DNA of 64,000 nt from Meghimatium bilineatum (GCA_034231615.1 CM067318.1:34319382-34383381), one strand, 5' to 3'; counted from the first letter of the stretch, positions 12,980-23,060 are shown. A program made the numbers and translations. Notes: generated by a model from the letters alone, not told the origin.

Positions 12980-15900
12980 GTGAGTACTTGTTTAATTGTC
13001 AGCTAAAAGACATAATATCTTAGTGTTAACGGTGATGTTGAACAAAATACTTTTTGTTTTTTGTTTTTTATTTTGTCGTTTTCTGTTGTTTGTCTCTTGA
13101 AAAAGGTTCAATTTGAGCCGATACGTGGAGAATTGTCCTGTTTAGTTTTATTGTATGTTTTTTTTAAATATATTTTTATTAATAGGCTAGGTAAGTGTTT
13201 TAGTAACCTGTTTACTTCATTTTGCGTCTTATTTTCAAGCATGTCGTTGAAGGCGACTAAGTACAGTTGGGGCACAGTAAAGGCGACTAAGTACAGTTGG
13301 GGCACAGTAGAGGCGACTAAGTACAGTTGGGGCACAGTAGAGGCGACTAAGTACAGTTGAGGTACAGTAGAGGCGACTAAGTACAGTTGGGGTACAGTAG
13401 AGGCGACTAAGTACAGTTGGGGTACAGTAGAGACGACTAAGTACAGTTGGGGTACAGTAGAGGCGACTAAGTACAGTTGGGGTACAGTAGAGGTGACTAA
13501 GTACAGTTGAGGTACAGTAGAGGCGACTAAGTACAGTTGAGGTACAGTAGACTGACAAGTTGTCACCTGCAGAAAAATCGTTGTCACATATTGTTACAAT
13601 TTTGTCTTCCAACAAATCAACCCCCATGGATGATGAAGAGATGCCGGCAAGGAAATTGCACCTTTTGTGGCAGACTCCAATGTGACGGAGACTATGTGAC
13701 TGAGACTGTGTGACGGGGACTATGTGACGGAGAATGTTAGTTGTGTCATCACTACTGATGGGTCAATAGATCTGACATAAGAATGACAACATAGTTGGCC
13801 CAGATTTGTGTGGTGTGCTCCTGGCTCCTGGAATGCCTGCCTTTGGGGACTAAACATGCATTCAGAAACCTCCATGATGCAACAATGCCTTTGAGACAAC
13901 CTTATAGAGTCTAGGTTACACAAGAGCCTCAGTTACACAACTGAGAAGAAGCTATGCTATTGTCAGAAAGGCTATGGGCTATCAAATATAGCTCATATAT
14001 ATAGCTATATAGCTACCACCTAAAAACTAAAGGGATTCTTCTTCTTCGTTCATTCTCAAACTCCTGCAGATTAGCAGGTTGTAGTCCGGAGAACGGAATG
14101 CGTTGTGTCATGGTTTACATCATTGCTGTGATATATGCACCTTTCGGCCACCTGACACATCTGACTTCAGCATTACTAAAGGGATTATTTCATAATCATC
14201 ATTATAATACTGTGACTTGCAATGTATGTTGTAAGAGGCAGCTAAGGAGGGCTTGGAGTGTGGTTGGTTACTCCATTTCATAGAAAGACACACAAAAATA
14301 GTAGCATACCATGTATAAACTAATTCAATTATAAACCGAGCACATGATTTTAATGTCTGAAATTTGACACAAGTCTAGAATCCATTTATAGGCCGAGGTG
14401 TAGAATTCCATTATTATAATAATGAAGGGGCAAGTGCCACATGGTTTGCATCTGTGGGTATCACCAACTAGACAAACCATTAATGCAAAAGAAAGTCTTA
14501 GTAGATGGCATGCCGTTATATTGAGGTTCTCTTATAGAAGCTTCATGGCACATCACATATACAATTATGCTTTTATTTTATTGTTGCAATGTATTTTATG
14601 CTTTATTTGTATATATGTATGCACCTTCTGTGGTTGGGATAAAGCCAGAGATGTACTGTGCAGCACTGGGGAGGGGAGGAGGAAGCTGACAGCACTATAT
14701 GTTTCCTATGCTGAGGCCCATCATAGAGGCGCAATGACTTAGGAAGTGACAATCATTTTGACTTGAACATTTGGTTGCATGCCTGAAGCAATAGAGAAGT
14801 CTGACATAACCAGTAGTCAATTGGTGGCGGGGAATGAAGTGAACCCTACCTTAGCTCCAGTGATTTGAGCATTACTTAGGTAGAAAACTCACAAACCAAA
14901 TTAGACAATTACCAATTTATTATAATTATATTTTTTTTTTCATCGCATTTATTGTTTTTCATGCCATGTGCATCTTCGCTTGCGAAGGAGGAACTTCATC
15001 AGGTATCCTCTGGCTCTAACCGGGTTGGACCAAAAATCCACAGACCTCCCATCAATATAATGCTAGCACAACAAATATTATTTACAGACAAGCAGATACA
15101 AGATCGTCATAAAACAAAGTCTTCGCTTAACATCCTACAACTGAACATGGTATAGGAAACTCTTCTTCTTCAGCGTTCATTCTCAAACTCCCGCCAGATC
15201 TCTCTTGTAGCAGGACATATGTTTGCCAAATGTTGCATGAGTTTGGCTAAATGTTGTTATGTATTTGGTTAAATAATAATGCAGGGCAGAGCACCAGGGC
15301 AGAGGAGGAAAGGCAGACCAAGAAGATGATGGACTGACAACATTAAATATAACATGAATATGTCATTGGAGAATGCAAGCCGCATCGCCCACGACAGAGA
15401 ATGGTTCAGGGAGTTCATTAGAAAGACAACGTTCTGGAGAGAATATGTCACTGACAGTGTGACTAAATTTTGTATGTGTTTGACCAAATGTTGTATGTGT
15501 TTGACCAAATGTTGTATATGTTTGACCAAATGTTGTATGTGTTTGACCAAATGTTTTATGTGTTTGACCAAATGTTGTATGTGTTTGACCAAATGTTGTA
15601 TGTGTTTGACCAAATGTTGTATGTGTTTGACCAAATGTATGTGTTTGACCAAATTTTCTATGTGTTTGACCAAATTTTCTATGTGTTTTACCAAATGTTG
15701 TATGTGTTTGACCAAATTTTGTATATTTGACCAAATGTTGTATGTGTTTGACCAAATGTTGTATGTGTTTGACCAAATGTTGTATGTGTTTGACCAAATG
15801 TTGTAGATATCAAAGCCAAATGGTAAACTATGATGTAACATATTATCTTATCCGGACTACATCCTGTTCAGTCCTTTACAATGCCAAAGTCATATGTGTT

Positions 15901-17786
15901 GGGCCATTGAGGCAAATAAAACTGTGACAAAACATTTACGTTCTCTGGTGTATGTCCTGCTGGAAATCTAGTACGAACATCCTGCTACAGGAAAGATCTT
16001 ATGGGAGTATGGCAACGAGCGTAAAGAAAAGAGAAATAATATAGCCTGACATGCACGGTGTAAGAGGCAACTAAAGAGAGGAGGCAAGGTGTCTACCCTG
16101 TGTTGAATTCAAAAGTCAAGCAAAAAATAGAAACAATATGACCCGACATGCATGATGTAAGAGGCAGTTAAGATGGAATTGACTGTGTCAACTCGTAGGT
16201 TAAAGTGACCCACAAACAGTGCTTATTCTATATTTTCATGTTTATGTAATTATTGCTTATTATAAATTTGTGCTTATAAATTTTGGCTTATTATTAATTT
16301 TTACTTTTTAATAGTTTACTTATTATAAATTGTTTGCTTATTATAAATTGTTCCTTATTATGAATTGTTACTTATAAATTTTTGCAGAACAATACGGGAT
16401 CAAGGGTCCATGTATATACTATCAATTAGCGGGATTTTAAACAAACTTACAAATATTTCATACGATCAATATTTGTGTTCTTTGGTTCACACACATTTAG
16501 CGAGCTCAATGAAATTACATCATTTACAGATCTTGTCACTGTAATTCAAAATAGCTAATAGTAGTTACGCGCGGAGATTAAAACTAGCAACGATTTAATG
16601 GTTTTTGTATTTTCAAGATATGAGGTACTGTTAGAATTTAGATGTTGTGTTAGGGGGGGGGATTAGACTCAGTGTTAGGACTAATTCTAACGCAAACCCC
16701 CTTTCTGATTTAATCAATTCAAGTTGGTAACTACATTGAAAGGGAGACAAATGATTTCTGCTTACTCTTTGTTTATGTATTACCTCTCTCGCCGAAGACG
16801 GATGTGTCTGGCCATTGGCGCAAATAAAATTGTGACACAACAAATTTCCATTCTCTGAACTGGAAATCTAGTAGGACTATGGTCCTGCTACAAAGAAGAT
16901 CCAACGAGAGTTTTAGAATGAACGCTGAAGAAGAAGTATTACCTCCCATGCGAATATTTGAGCGACAATTATTGAGCAGGTTTTACATATATAAATATGC
17001 CTAGACAATAAATGGGGGAGTATTTAATTGGAGGGTTGTATGAGTGGAAACATGATTGGGTTTGAATGCAGGGTATTATTTTGTTTCGGATAGTGAATTT
17101 GATTGTCACAATAGAAGTTAAATGTCATAGTATGACACTGTGCTCATTTCCCGTTTGCAAGTACTCTTCGTGACTGCAACAATTGTACTGCGTCTTTGTC
17201 AGTCAAAGGCAAATTCAACATACATACGGCAGCCATTTTACTAAAGATATGTAGTGGAAGAGTGACGTAACGGAAGTGTGAATGGCATTACCAAGTTCTA
17301 AAAAATACGACAGGAACGCATTTTTAAAAAAAAGTGTAAGCAGGAAATGCTAGATGTACACTTGATCCTGTATTGTTCCATTTTTGCTTATAAATTGTTA
17401 CTTATTGTAAATTGTTACTTATTATAAATTGTTACTTATAAATTTAGCGTATTATAAGTTGTTACTTATTGTAAATTGTTACTTGTAATTTTTTTTTAAA
17501 TTATAAATTATCTTTTAGAGAACAGTGGAAACATCATTTTTCTCCACGGGACCTAGTTGGCCTATCAGCGGAGCCTTACCTTCTATATCCAACACATTAC
17601 ACTGGAGAACCATATTACATCTCCGACACTGAAGATTCAATCATCATTGACAAGGGTCATGCTCGTAAAGGTGCTGCAGACAGTGAACTGATGGTAGACA
17701 CAAACATAGCAAGACCTGATGAGACAGAAACACAGATTGACGGTGTTATAAAGCTGGAAGGGCCAGTTGTCAAGGATGAGTTTTAA
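12776..17786 (+). CDS. COLGALT: Procollagen galactosyltransferase, C-terminal part (GT25 family); spliced, two exons here
   Basis: COLGALT transfers galactose from UDP-galactose to hydroxylysine of collagen in the ER lumen. Join 12776-12979 with 17519-17786. The first exon enters with one base completing a codon and leaves two bases over; the second supplies the missing base, so the frame is continuous. Recognisable family blocks are YLGRKR, YSYWT, GARKLL, PLSKM, PVDEYLP and MFDRHP in exon one, and HHFSPRDL, AEP, LYPTHYTG and ISDTED in exon two, in the same order as in vertebrate COLGALT1/2. About 157 codons are present; the N-terminal galactosyltransferase part must lie upstream of the window. 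The protein ends KDEF, in the place of the RDEL-type ER-retention tail of the human enzyme. The 4.5-kb intron contains LINE and SINE pieces and two minisatellites. Confidence 0.93.
13251..13550. repeat. 30-bp minisatellite, 10 units
   Basis: Ten tandem units of AGGCGACTAAGTACAGTTGG plus GGTACAGTAG, spanning exactly 300 bp, differ by single substitutions (GGCAC/GGTAC, TTGG/TTGA). It lies in the last COLGALT intron. The 30-bp length keeps several frames open on both strands, which explains the apparent reading frames here. Confidence 0.97.
13680..13735. repeat. Short degenerate tandem repeat (GTGACGGAGACTAT)
   Basis: Four imperfect copies of a 16-18-bp unit around TGTGAC(G/T)GAGACTATG follow each other. 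Small and intronic. Confidence 0.7.
13720..13990 (-). mobile_element. Dispersed repeat family D fragment
   Basis: The reverse complement matches the unit at 18950-19210: the TCAGTTGTGTAACTGAG segment, a TTTAGTCCCCAAAGG-like block, the GGCATTCCA block and GATCTATTGACCCATC all occur in the same order. The family has at least three copies in this window (also 18950 and 23160). No coding capacity is visible. Confidence 0.6.
14035..14285 (-). mobile_element. SINE-like family A copy, rearranged
   Basis: Starts with the reversed A tail (CTTCTTCTTCGTTCATTCTC), runs through CGGAGAACGGAATGCG and CACCTTTCGGCC, then breaks at about 14180. From 14207 a short A piece in the opposite orientation (TGTTGTAAGAGGCAGCTAAG) follows. 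Two truncated copies or one rearranged copy. Confidence 0.65.
14290..15160. other. Intronic sequence, one possible shared repeat
   Basis: No exon or known element is clear. The segment 14880-15010 (AACTCACAAACCAAATTAG, then CTTGCGAAGGAGGAAC) has a diverged partner at 59950-60065, which suggests one more dispersed repeat family, perhaps a retrotransposon 3' end. Single reading frames here lack splice context or family resemblance. Confidence 0.4.
15165..15225 (-). mobile_element. SINE-like family B fragment
   Basis: Only the tail-proximal part is present: CTTCTTCAGCGTTCATTCTC followed by ATCTCTCTTGTAGCAGGAC. It stops before the diagnostic central block. Confidence 0.6.
15285..15462 (+). mobile_element. 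LINE 3' fragment, GRPRR-W type
   Basis: Reads RKGRPRR, a stop, then WTDNIKYNMNMSLENASRIA and HDREWFREFIRKTTFW. The WTDNIK...SLENASRIAHDREWFR string is the C-terminal end of a non-LTR retrotransposon protein and is closely related to the fragment at 52045-52185. It abuts the 21-bp minisatellite directly. Confidence 0.72.
15463..15805. repeat. 21-bp minisatellite, about 16 units
   Basis: Tandem units of TTGTATGTGTTTGACCAAATG with a few shortened units, for example around 15635. It starts where the LINE C-terminal fragment ends, and a degenerate relative lies at 15210-15275 (GCCAAATGTTGCATGAGTTTG). Its length, a multiple of three, generates several spurious open frames. Confidence 0.96.
15880..16215 (+). 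mobile_element. SINE B copy followed by two A fragments
   Basis: 15880-16030 reads GTGTTGGGCCATTGAGGCAAATAAAAC..., the B body in sense orientation. 16035-16105 and 16140-16210 hold two head pieces of family A (CATGCA(C)GGTGTAAGAGGCAACTAA and similar). Confidence 0.6.
16225..16390. repeat. AT-rich short tandem repeat (CTTATTATAAATTGTTA)
   Basis: Degenerate units of about 17-20 bp around TTATTATAAATTGTTAC. The same unit reappears at 17385-17480, immediately before the last COLGALT exon, so the two arrays share an origin. Confidence 0.75.
16785..16940 (+). mobile_element. SINE-like family B copy
   Basis: Sense B: GCCGAAGACGGATGTGTCTG, ATTGGCGCAAATAAAATTG, a short central gap, then GAATGAACGCTGAAGAAGAAG. 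Confidence 0.82.
17385..17485. repeat. AT-rich short tandem repeat, second array
   Basis: Five or so units of TTACTTATTATAAATTG, like those at 16225-16390. It ends about 35 bp before the acceptor of the final COLGALT exon and may affect its polypyrimidine tract. Confidence 0.7.
17519..17786 (+). CDS. COLGALT: COLGALT last coding exon with stop codon
   Basis: The acceptor is TATCTTTTAG before 17519. The exon encodes the conserved HHFSPRDL, LYPTHYTG and SDTED blocks, then a variable acidic tail and the C-terminus VVKDEF with TAA at 17784-17786. The tail is poorly conserved in the family. An acceptor two bases downstream (TTAGAG) would break the frame, so 17519 is chosen. Confidence 0.93.
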
Positions 17787-17934
17787 TCAAGTATGGGAAT
17801 AGTTAATTAATCGCTGTGTAATTATGAGAATAGGCATATAGATGAACTCTATTACTAAGCTGGAACTTAGCTCGCTAAATTAGATATGGGTTTTGTAGCA
17901 AGACAGTTAGATCTCCTTACCTACAAGTAATCAA
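17787..17934 (+). other. Probable start of the COLGALT 3' untranslated region
   Basis: No reading frame continues after the TAA. I find no AATAAA before the LINE fragment that begins at 17935, so the 3' end of the transcript cannot be placed; an ATTAAA occurs at about 18223. Confidence 0.5.
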
Positions 17935-18215
17935 TCAAGTGCCATGCCAATTGGTGTAGGTAATCATGCTTCTCCACAACTTTCTGCCTCTTGTGTTGTT
18001 AAGTAATTCAATTGATGACTTCATTTTGTACCACACTGACAACCCATCCAGAAATTTATCTCTTTGTCTTCCTCTGTCTCTTCTCCCCTTGATCTTTCCA
18101 TTTGTTATTAAATGTTGAAGTTTTACTTTTCTCATCGCACGTCTAAGACCATCGGAAAACACATATGAAGTAGCAACAAAAATAATTTTTAAATTTTGGG
18201 ACCGCCACAACATGA
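17935..18215 (-). mobile_element. LINE C-terminal fragment, HGT-ending type
   Basis: On the - strand an open frame reads LLFVA-like, then GRRDRGRQRDKFLDGLSVW, LLNNTRGRKLWRSMITYTNW and ends HGT with a stop. The pattern (RDRGRQR, then LWRSMxxYAxxHGT stop) recurs at 27830-27960 (-), 30245-30500 (+) and 42350-42490 (+), defining one LINE family. Confidence 0.78.
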
Positions 18216-18600
18216 AGAACTATTAAAGGGTTGGGGGATTAGGAAGGCTGAAGGATAGAGGGATTACACTGCATGGAGTTTATTATCTGAATCCTGTATT
18301 ATTTGTGTGTTTTATTTTCTGTGTTTTTTTATCATGAACTATTTGAAATAGATTTATGTTTTCTGTAATATTGTTGATGTTTCTCTTGTTGTTCCAGCTG
18401 ACCATTTATATTTCTTATTGTGACGTAATGTAGTTGAGTAAAACTACATTAGCTGTATAGTTTACAGAAAAGCTGCAATATGTATGCATTTTGGCCTGGT
18501 ATATTTAATTTTATGTCGCAATATTGTTGATATAGACATGCTATTTGTATCTGGAGCATTTTTCTGCGATCAATTATTATACATCCAGTTTGATATTGTT
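18215..18600. other. No recognisable feature
   Basis: AT-rich single-copy-looking sequence without splice-flanked frames or repeat matches within the window. Confidence 0.6.
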
Positions 18601-18955
18601 CACGGATGATAATGATGACATAATCCCTTTACCCGTGAGCAAGTAGCTCTTGACACTTGATGATGATAAAATAATCCCTTTAGCTGTGAACAGGTAGCTC
18701 TTTACACATGGTGATGATGAAATAATCCCTTTAGCTGTGAACAGGTAGCTCTTTACACATGGTGATGATGAAATAATCCCTTTAGCTGTGAACAGGTAGC
18801 TCTTGACACATGATGGTGATGCATCCCGTTATCTGTGAGCAGGTAGCTCTTGACACATGATGATGATGATGCATCCCGTTACCTGTGAGCAGGTAGCTCT
18901 TGACACATGATGATGATGATGCATCCCGTTACCTGTGAGCAGGTAGCTCTTGAAA
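18600..18955. repeat. About 58-bp tandem array, about 6 units
   Basis: Units contain GAACAGGTAGCTCTT(G/T)ACAC, a variable (GATGAT)n and AATCCCTTTAGCTGT or CATCCCGTTACCTGT. The last unit runs straight into family D at 18950, and CAGGTAGCT also occurs at the matching place in the D copy at 23160, so the array grew out of the edge of that repeat. Confidence 0.93.
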
Positions 18956-19290
18956 GTCCATAGCCTTTTTTGACATAAGCACAGGTTCTTCTCAGTTGTG
19001 TAACTGAGGTGCCTGCCAGACTCACGTAAGGTTGTCTCAAAGGTATGGATGGTTAGGGGGAGTTTATAGATGCATATGTTTTGTCCCCAAAGGGAGGCAT
19101 TCCACTGTGCTGAGCCAACAATCTCATCATTCTTCTGTCAGATTTGTTGACACATCCGCAGTGATGCACATTAAGTATTCCTCTGCCACAACTGGACAAT
19201 GGTGCAATGTCTGCTGGTCGGTAGCTCTTCAGCATCCATGATCAAAGATTATTTGATAGAAAACAAAAGTAAGAAATTGAAACAAGATGA
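18950..19290 (+). mobile_element. Dispersed repeat family D copy (unexpanded form)
   Basis: Contains TCTCAGTTGTGTAACTGAGG, TTTTGTCCCCAAAGGGAGGC, TCAGATTTGTTGACACATCC, GCAGTGATGCACATTAAGTA and GGTGCAATGTCTGCTGGT. The same blocks occur in the same order at 23160-24260, where the part between GCAGTGATG and GGTGCAATG has become a minisatellite. Similarity may continue weakly to about 19400. Confidence 0.75.
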
Positions 19291-20025
19291 TTTTTTCACT
19301 CAACTTTCCTTAGTAACCTATTACAACATTCCTGGAAAGAAGACAGTATCCTTATTCTTTGTACCCGGAACCAGCAGTCCAGGCCCAAGTTACTATATGG
19401 GTGATTGGTCCTGTATGGAATAGTTTGTTTAGGTTGCCATGAGTCTCCCACAGTTTGTTTTGTAGAGATATTCCTGTGGACCAGGATATTGCTCTGTCAA
19501 CAAATTCTCTGGGTTAATACTGTAGTATATATTCTGGGTAGGTGTTGTTATTCTGCACATGTTGGTTGCAGAGTCGCTAATACCGATTCGGGGTAAGTGT
19601 GCTTTTAGATGGCAATGTTCCATTCTCAGTCGAAATACCCTGACTTGTTCCTGTCAGTTGAATTTGTTCATGCTGTCTTGCTCGGGGCTGTAGTTTCCAT
19701 TTAGTTCTCTCCACTAAAGTCTCAGATTATTTTAGCGGAGACGCTACTTCCCTGAAATTTTGAAGTACGTGGGATTGAGGGAGATTATCTGCCATTTTTG
19801 ACAATTCGTCTTTGCTTTCAGGCATTTTTTTAGCATCTAATTATTCTTTATATTTGTACAATATCTTTACTTTTTCTAAATACTCTATTTAGCTGAAAGG
19901 GAAAATAGCTGTGTTTTAATTTCTAAACCACCATCCCATACTTCCTTATTTACAGATCTGGTGCTATGCCATTGTTGGAGCTAGTTTTCAAGTAGTAATG
20001 TTAAAGTTAACCATAGCATTTATTA
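19290..20025. other. Unassigned sequence
   Basis: No family match beyond a weak extension of repeat D. Short open frames lack splice sites and recognisable domains. Confidence 0.5.
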
Positions 20026-20029
20026 AATG

Positions 20030-20275
20030 CCGTAGGGGTGTAAGATGTTAATGACCTCACATTTCATTGGCTCTGCTATATGAGGGTGGTAGCCATCTCC
20101 TCTCCCTCGCAGTCTTTACTTCCTGGATTAATCCGGTACCCAATTAAGGCTGGGTTGACCCGGGAGCCTTTGTGATTTGAAAATGTTTCCGCCTCAAACT
20201 GGGGAATGAACCCAAGACCACTCATATGCGAAACCAGCCCGCTAACCACTGCCCTACCCAGCTCCCTGTATTTTT
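20030..20275 (-). mobile_element. tRNA-derived SINE
   Basis: The reverse complement carries GGGCAGTGGTTAGCGGGCTG, which fits a tRNA A-box region, and about 30 bp further GGTCTTGGGTTCATTCCCC, which fits a B box. The rest is a tRNA-unrelated body. This spacing is characteristic of tRNA-headed SINEs rather than a functional tRNA gene, since no acceptor stem pairing is apparent. Confidence 0.7.
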
Positions 20276-20375
20276 CAAGTACATGTTTTATCCGAAGATT
20301 AAGATTGTGAACTTATCACGTTTTATCCTAGGGTTAAGATTGTGAACTTCAGCCCATGTTTTATCTTAGGGTTTG
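20275..20375. repeat. Three degenerate tandem units (TGTTTTATCC...TTAAGATTGTGAAC)
   Basis: TGTTTTATC(C/T), then AGGGTTAAGATTGTGAACTT is repeated about three times with roughly 38-bp spacing. Confidence 0.7.
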
Positions 20376-20509
20376 CTTCTCACGTATATTGTTGACTGGA
20401 ATTTCTCTGTGTAATGTTGTTCTGTTAGTTTGCAGTACAGCTGAAATATTTGTACTTTCAACTTGGTATATCCATTTTTCTGCATGTCCCCAATATATAT
20501 CATTGTCTT

Positions 20510-20900
20510 CCTCTAACCGGTGTGTTGCCAGGGCACGAAAGGGGAGCAAAGACATCAACTTACCTGCCATGTAGTAAGTGGCAACTAAGGAGGTTTGTGG
20601 GTGTTATTGACATTTCCAACCCATAGGTCAAAGTGACTCTTCTTCTTCAGCGTCCATTCTCAAACTTCTGCTGAATCTCTCTTGTAGCAAGACAATGGTA
20701 CTACTAGATTTCCAGCAGGACGTAATCCAGAGAAAGGAAATTCATTGTGTCCCCATTTTATTTGCATCAGTGGCCTGACTCAAAAGTAAATCAACCATGC
20801 TCAATCTGGATCTTTCAGGTCAAAAGGTACAGATATTGCAGTCATGCTGTAAGCCAAAACAACAGAATCTATTCTCCAGACTACTTCTAGATAACCATCA
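20510..20900 (+). mobile_element. SINE A copy with a SINE B copy nested inside
   Basis: The A head is at 20515-20637 (GTGTTGCCAGGGCACGAAAG) and the A tail part at about 20795-20890. Between them lies a B element in - orientation (20638-20785, starting CTTCTTCTTCAGCGTCCATT). The order shows that this B inserted into an existing A. Confidence 0.75.
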
Positions 20901-20904
20901 GTAG

Positions 20905-21060
20905 TTTTGGGGGCATTCATTCTCAAACTCTCACTTTATCTCTTGTATAGCAGAACACTGGTCTTACTAGATTTCCAGCAGGATGTAATTTAGAGAACAC
21001 AAATACATTGTGTCGCAATTGTATTTGCGCCAATAAATCCGACTTCGGCGTTAGTAACTA
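20905..21060 (-). mobile_element. SINE-like family B copy
   Basis: CATTCATTCTCAAACTCTCAC, CTAGATTTCCAGCAGGATGT and TTGTATTTGCGCCAATAAAT follow in the B order, tail end at the left. Confidence 0.75.
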
Positions 21061-21189
21061 ATACATTCATTATTTTTACTACTTTGACTGAACAGTAAAT
21101 GTCTGTAACTGTATTGATAGTATAGTAAGCAAAGGGTGTGATTTTTCTACACTCGTCCGAATGATGGAGGACAGGTGTATGGAGGGCTT

Positions 21190-21300
21190 TGAAGGGCTTT
21201 TTGTGATAGGGGTGTTGGGAGAGCTTTTTGTGATAGGGTGTTAGGAGGACTTTTTATGATAGGGTGTTAGGAGGAATTTTTGTGATAGGGTTTTTTGGTG
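21190..21300. repeat. About 30-bp tandem repeat, about 4 units
   Basis: Units of TTTTTGTGATAGGGTGTTAG plus GAGGAC or a variant. Confidence 0.85.
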
Positions 21301-21304
21301 TGCT

Positions 21305-21375
21305 TTTTTTTCTAACATCGCCAGAGTGGAATCCCTACAACCCTGATAGGTTATGGGTCATTATTATTATACGCC
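21305..21375 (+). mobile_element. Small LINE 3'-end scrap
   Basis: ATCGCCAGAGTGGAATCCCT followed by CAACCCTGATAGGTTATGGG resembles the terminal coding and 3' end at 54545-54605 (GAGTGGCACCGC..., CGACCCTGAAGGGTTATGG). Confidence 0.5.
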
Positions 21376-21790
21376 AGACGTACGAAAGAACTGGTTCTCA
21401 TACTTGTTGTCATAGCCACAGACACACCACAGAGTTTTAGAATGAATGCAGATGAAGAACTTTACATCAGCGATGTTGTCATTTGTTTTTGTATTATAAA
21501 TATGTTTTTTCACTTAATGATTTTTCATATTATGTGATACTAATTGGTGCTAATTAGTCATGTACAGAGCTGCAGATTATGTAATATATTCTCACAAACA
21601 TATATTTTGATATTAATTGGTGCTATTTAGTCGTGTACAGAGCTGCAGACTAAACAATATATTCATATTTGATATATCAACATTGTAATCATTTAAATAT
21701 ATTTGTGCTTCACTAATGAAGATAGAAATCTTTTGAGCAGACATCAAATATTTTTTTTTGTAGGAGTGTACAAACAATTCATTATGATTT
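21376..21790. other. Short imperfect duplication, otherwise unassigned
   Basis: A segment of about 75 bp is repeated: TACTAATTGGTGCTAATTAG...GTACAGAGCTGCAGATTATG near 21540, and TATTAATTGGTGCTATTTAG...GTACAGAGCTGCAGACTA near 21610. Nothing else is recognised. Confidence 0.6.
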
Positions 21791-21797
21791 TTGGAGC

Positions 21798-22045
21798 TTT
21801 CCCTGAATGTGTGCCTACCAAAATATTTTTATTATTTCTCTTGGTTATGTTTGTCAGATAATGGGTATTTATTAGCCGAAATGCTAACCCTAACTCATAC
21901 AACTCTCCTAACCACTCATGCGATCATCTTAAATAAATAAATATTTAAGTTAATAAACATAGATAAACAAATGTATAAACATAATCAGGGAAATAATCAA
22001 AATACAATTTTATTGGGTAGGCACGCATTCGGGGACAGATCCTGA
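21798..22045. mobile_element. MITE-like element with long terminal inverted repeats
   Basis: The left arm CCCTGAATGTGTGCCTACC is matched at the right by the reverse complement CCCCGAATGCGTGCCTACC. The inverted similarity extends about 50 bp inward (TTATTATTTCTCTTGGTTATG against TTGATTATTTCCCTGATTATG). A central unpaired part of about 130 bp has no coding capacity. The structure fits a non-autonomous DNA transposon; target duplications are not obvious. Confidence 0.65.
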
Positions 22046-22069
22046 TTGTTTCTAAAATAAATCCTCAAT

Positions 22070-22350
22070 GTTTCATCTTCAGCATTTTTTTAATCAAACT
22101 TCCACTGGATCTCTCTTGTAGCAGGACAATGGATGGTCCTAGATTTTATCTCTCTTGTAGCAGGACAATGGATGGTCCTAGATTTTATCTCTCTTGTAGC
22201 AGGACAATGGTCCTAGATTTTATATCTCTTGTAGCAGGACAATGGTCCTAGATTTTCAACAGGATGTAGTCTAGAGAATGGAAATGCGTTGTGCCAAGTG
22301 TTTTATTTGTACCAATGGCCCAACACATTTGTCTCAGTGCTCTATATTAT
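22070..22350 (-). mobile_element. SINE B copy with internal tandem expansion
   Basis: The B segment TCTCTTGTAGCAGGACAATG with GTCCTAGATTTTA is present four times in a row (about 22109-22255) before the normal B order resumes with CAGGATGTAGTCTAGAGAAT. The repeated unit is 36-45 bp. Ends near the CATTTGTCTCAGTGC segment. Confidence 0.85.
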
Positions 22351-22689
22351 ATTATCCATGTACTAAGGGAAATTTTCAGCAAATTGTGTGGTTTCCTGAT
22401 GATTTATCTCTACAAATTTTGCTGTGTCAAATATTTGCTTTATAACAGTAATTAACAGACTGCCAATCTACATACTTTGAAAGTTTATGAATGACCAGTG
22501 TTGCCGTGTGATTCGTATCTTTAGTTTCTTCCAACCTCTTAGATATCACAGGGATCTCTTCCCTGCACATGATAGTGCTGGTGGTAATGACAGAACAGTT
22601 CGACTTGCTTAAAACGTGTCGAGTCTGTGAATGATCTTTATGAAGGGAAATTGAAGTGTAAAATAATGACTTTGTAACAGGACTTTAAA

Positions 22690-22860
22690 AAAAGTCCCAC
22701 CTAAGATGGATGTGTCGAGCCATTGCGGAAAAATAACAGCGACATAATTTATTTCCATTTTCTGGACTACACCCTGCTGGAAATATAAGACTATTGTCCT
22801 GCTACAAGAGAGAACCAGCGGGAGTTTGAGAATGAACGCTGAAGAGGATGAAGTAAAGAA
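22690..22860 (+). mobile_element. SINE-like family B copy
   Basis: CCTAAGATGGATGTGTCGAG, TTCTGGACTACACCCTGCTG, TTGTCCTGCTACAAGAGAG and GAATGAACGCTGAAGAGGAT are in B sense order. Confidence 0.85.
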
Positions 22861-22924
22861 TGTGTACATGCATTGAGAGATTATAAATGGCTGATGCTGC
22901 TGTGAGTCATTGATATCTCTAGTT

Positions 22925-23060
22925 TCTTCCAACCTCTTGGGTAGGGTATCTCATGGATATACTTCTCTGGACATGATACGCTCTTCCATCCTCTTGGGTA
23001 TCTCATGGATATACTTCCCCAGACATGATAAGCTCATCCATCCCCCTGGGTATCTCATGG
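22925..23060. repeat. About 58-bp tandem repeat, about 3 units
   Basis: CTTCCAACCTCTTGGGTA or CATCCTCTTGGGTATCTC, then ATGGATATACTTC(T/C) and GACATGATA, is repeated in near-tandem; a fainter copy lies at 22525-22570. Confidence 0.7.

Noticed and set aside
13108-13627. Open frames of 130-160 codons on the - strand in the 30-bp array
   Set aside because: A 30-bp unit keeps frames open by chance; the peptides are pure repeats (STVPQLYLVA) in two frames at once and lie within an intron.
20030-20275. Functional tRNA gene on the - strand
   Set aside because: A- and B-box-like motifs are present, but I see no acceptor stem or complete cloverleaf, and the similarity continues as a SINE body.
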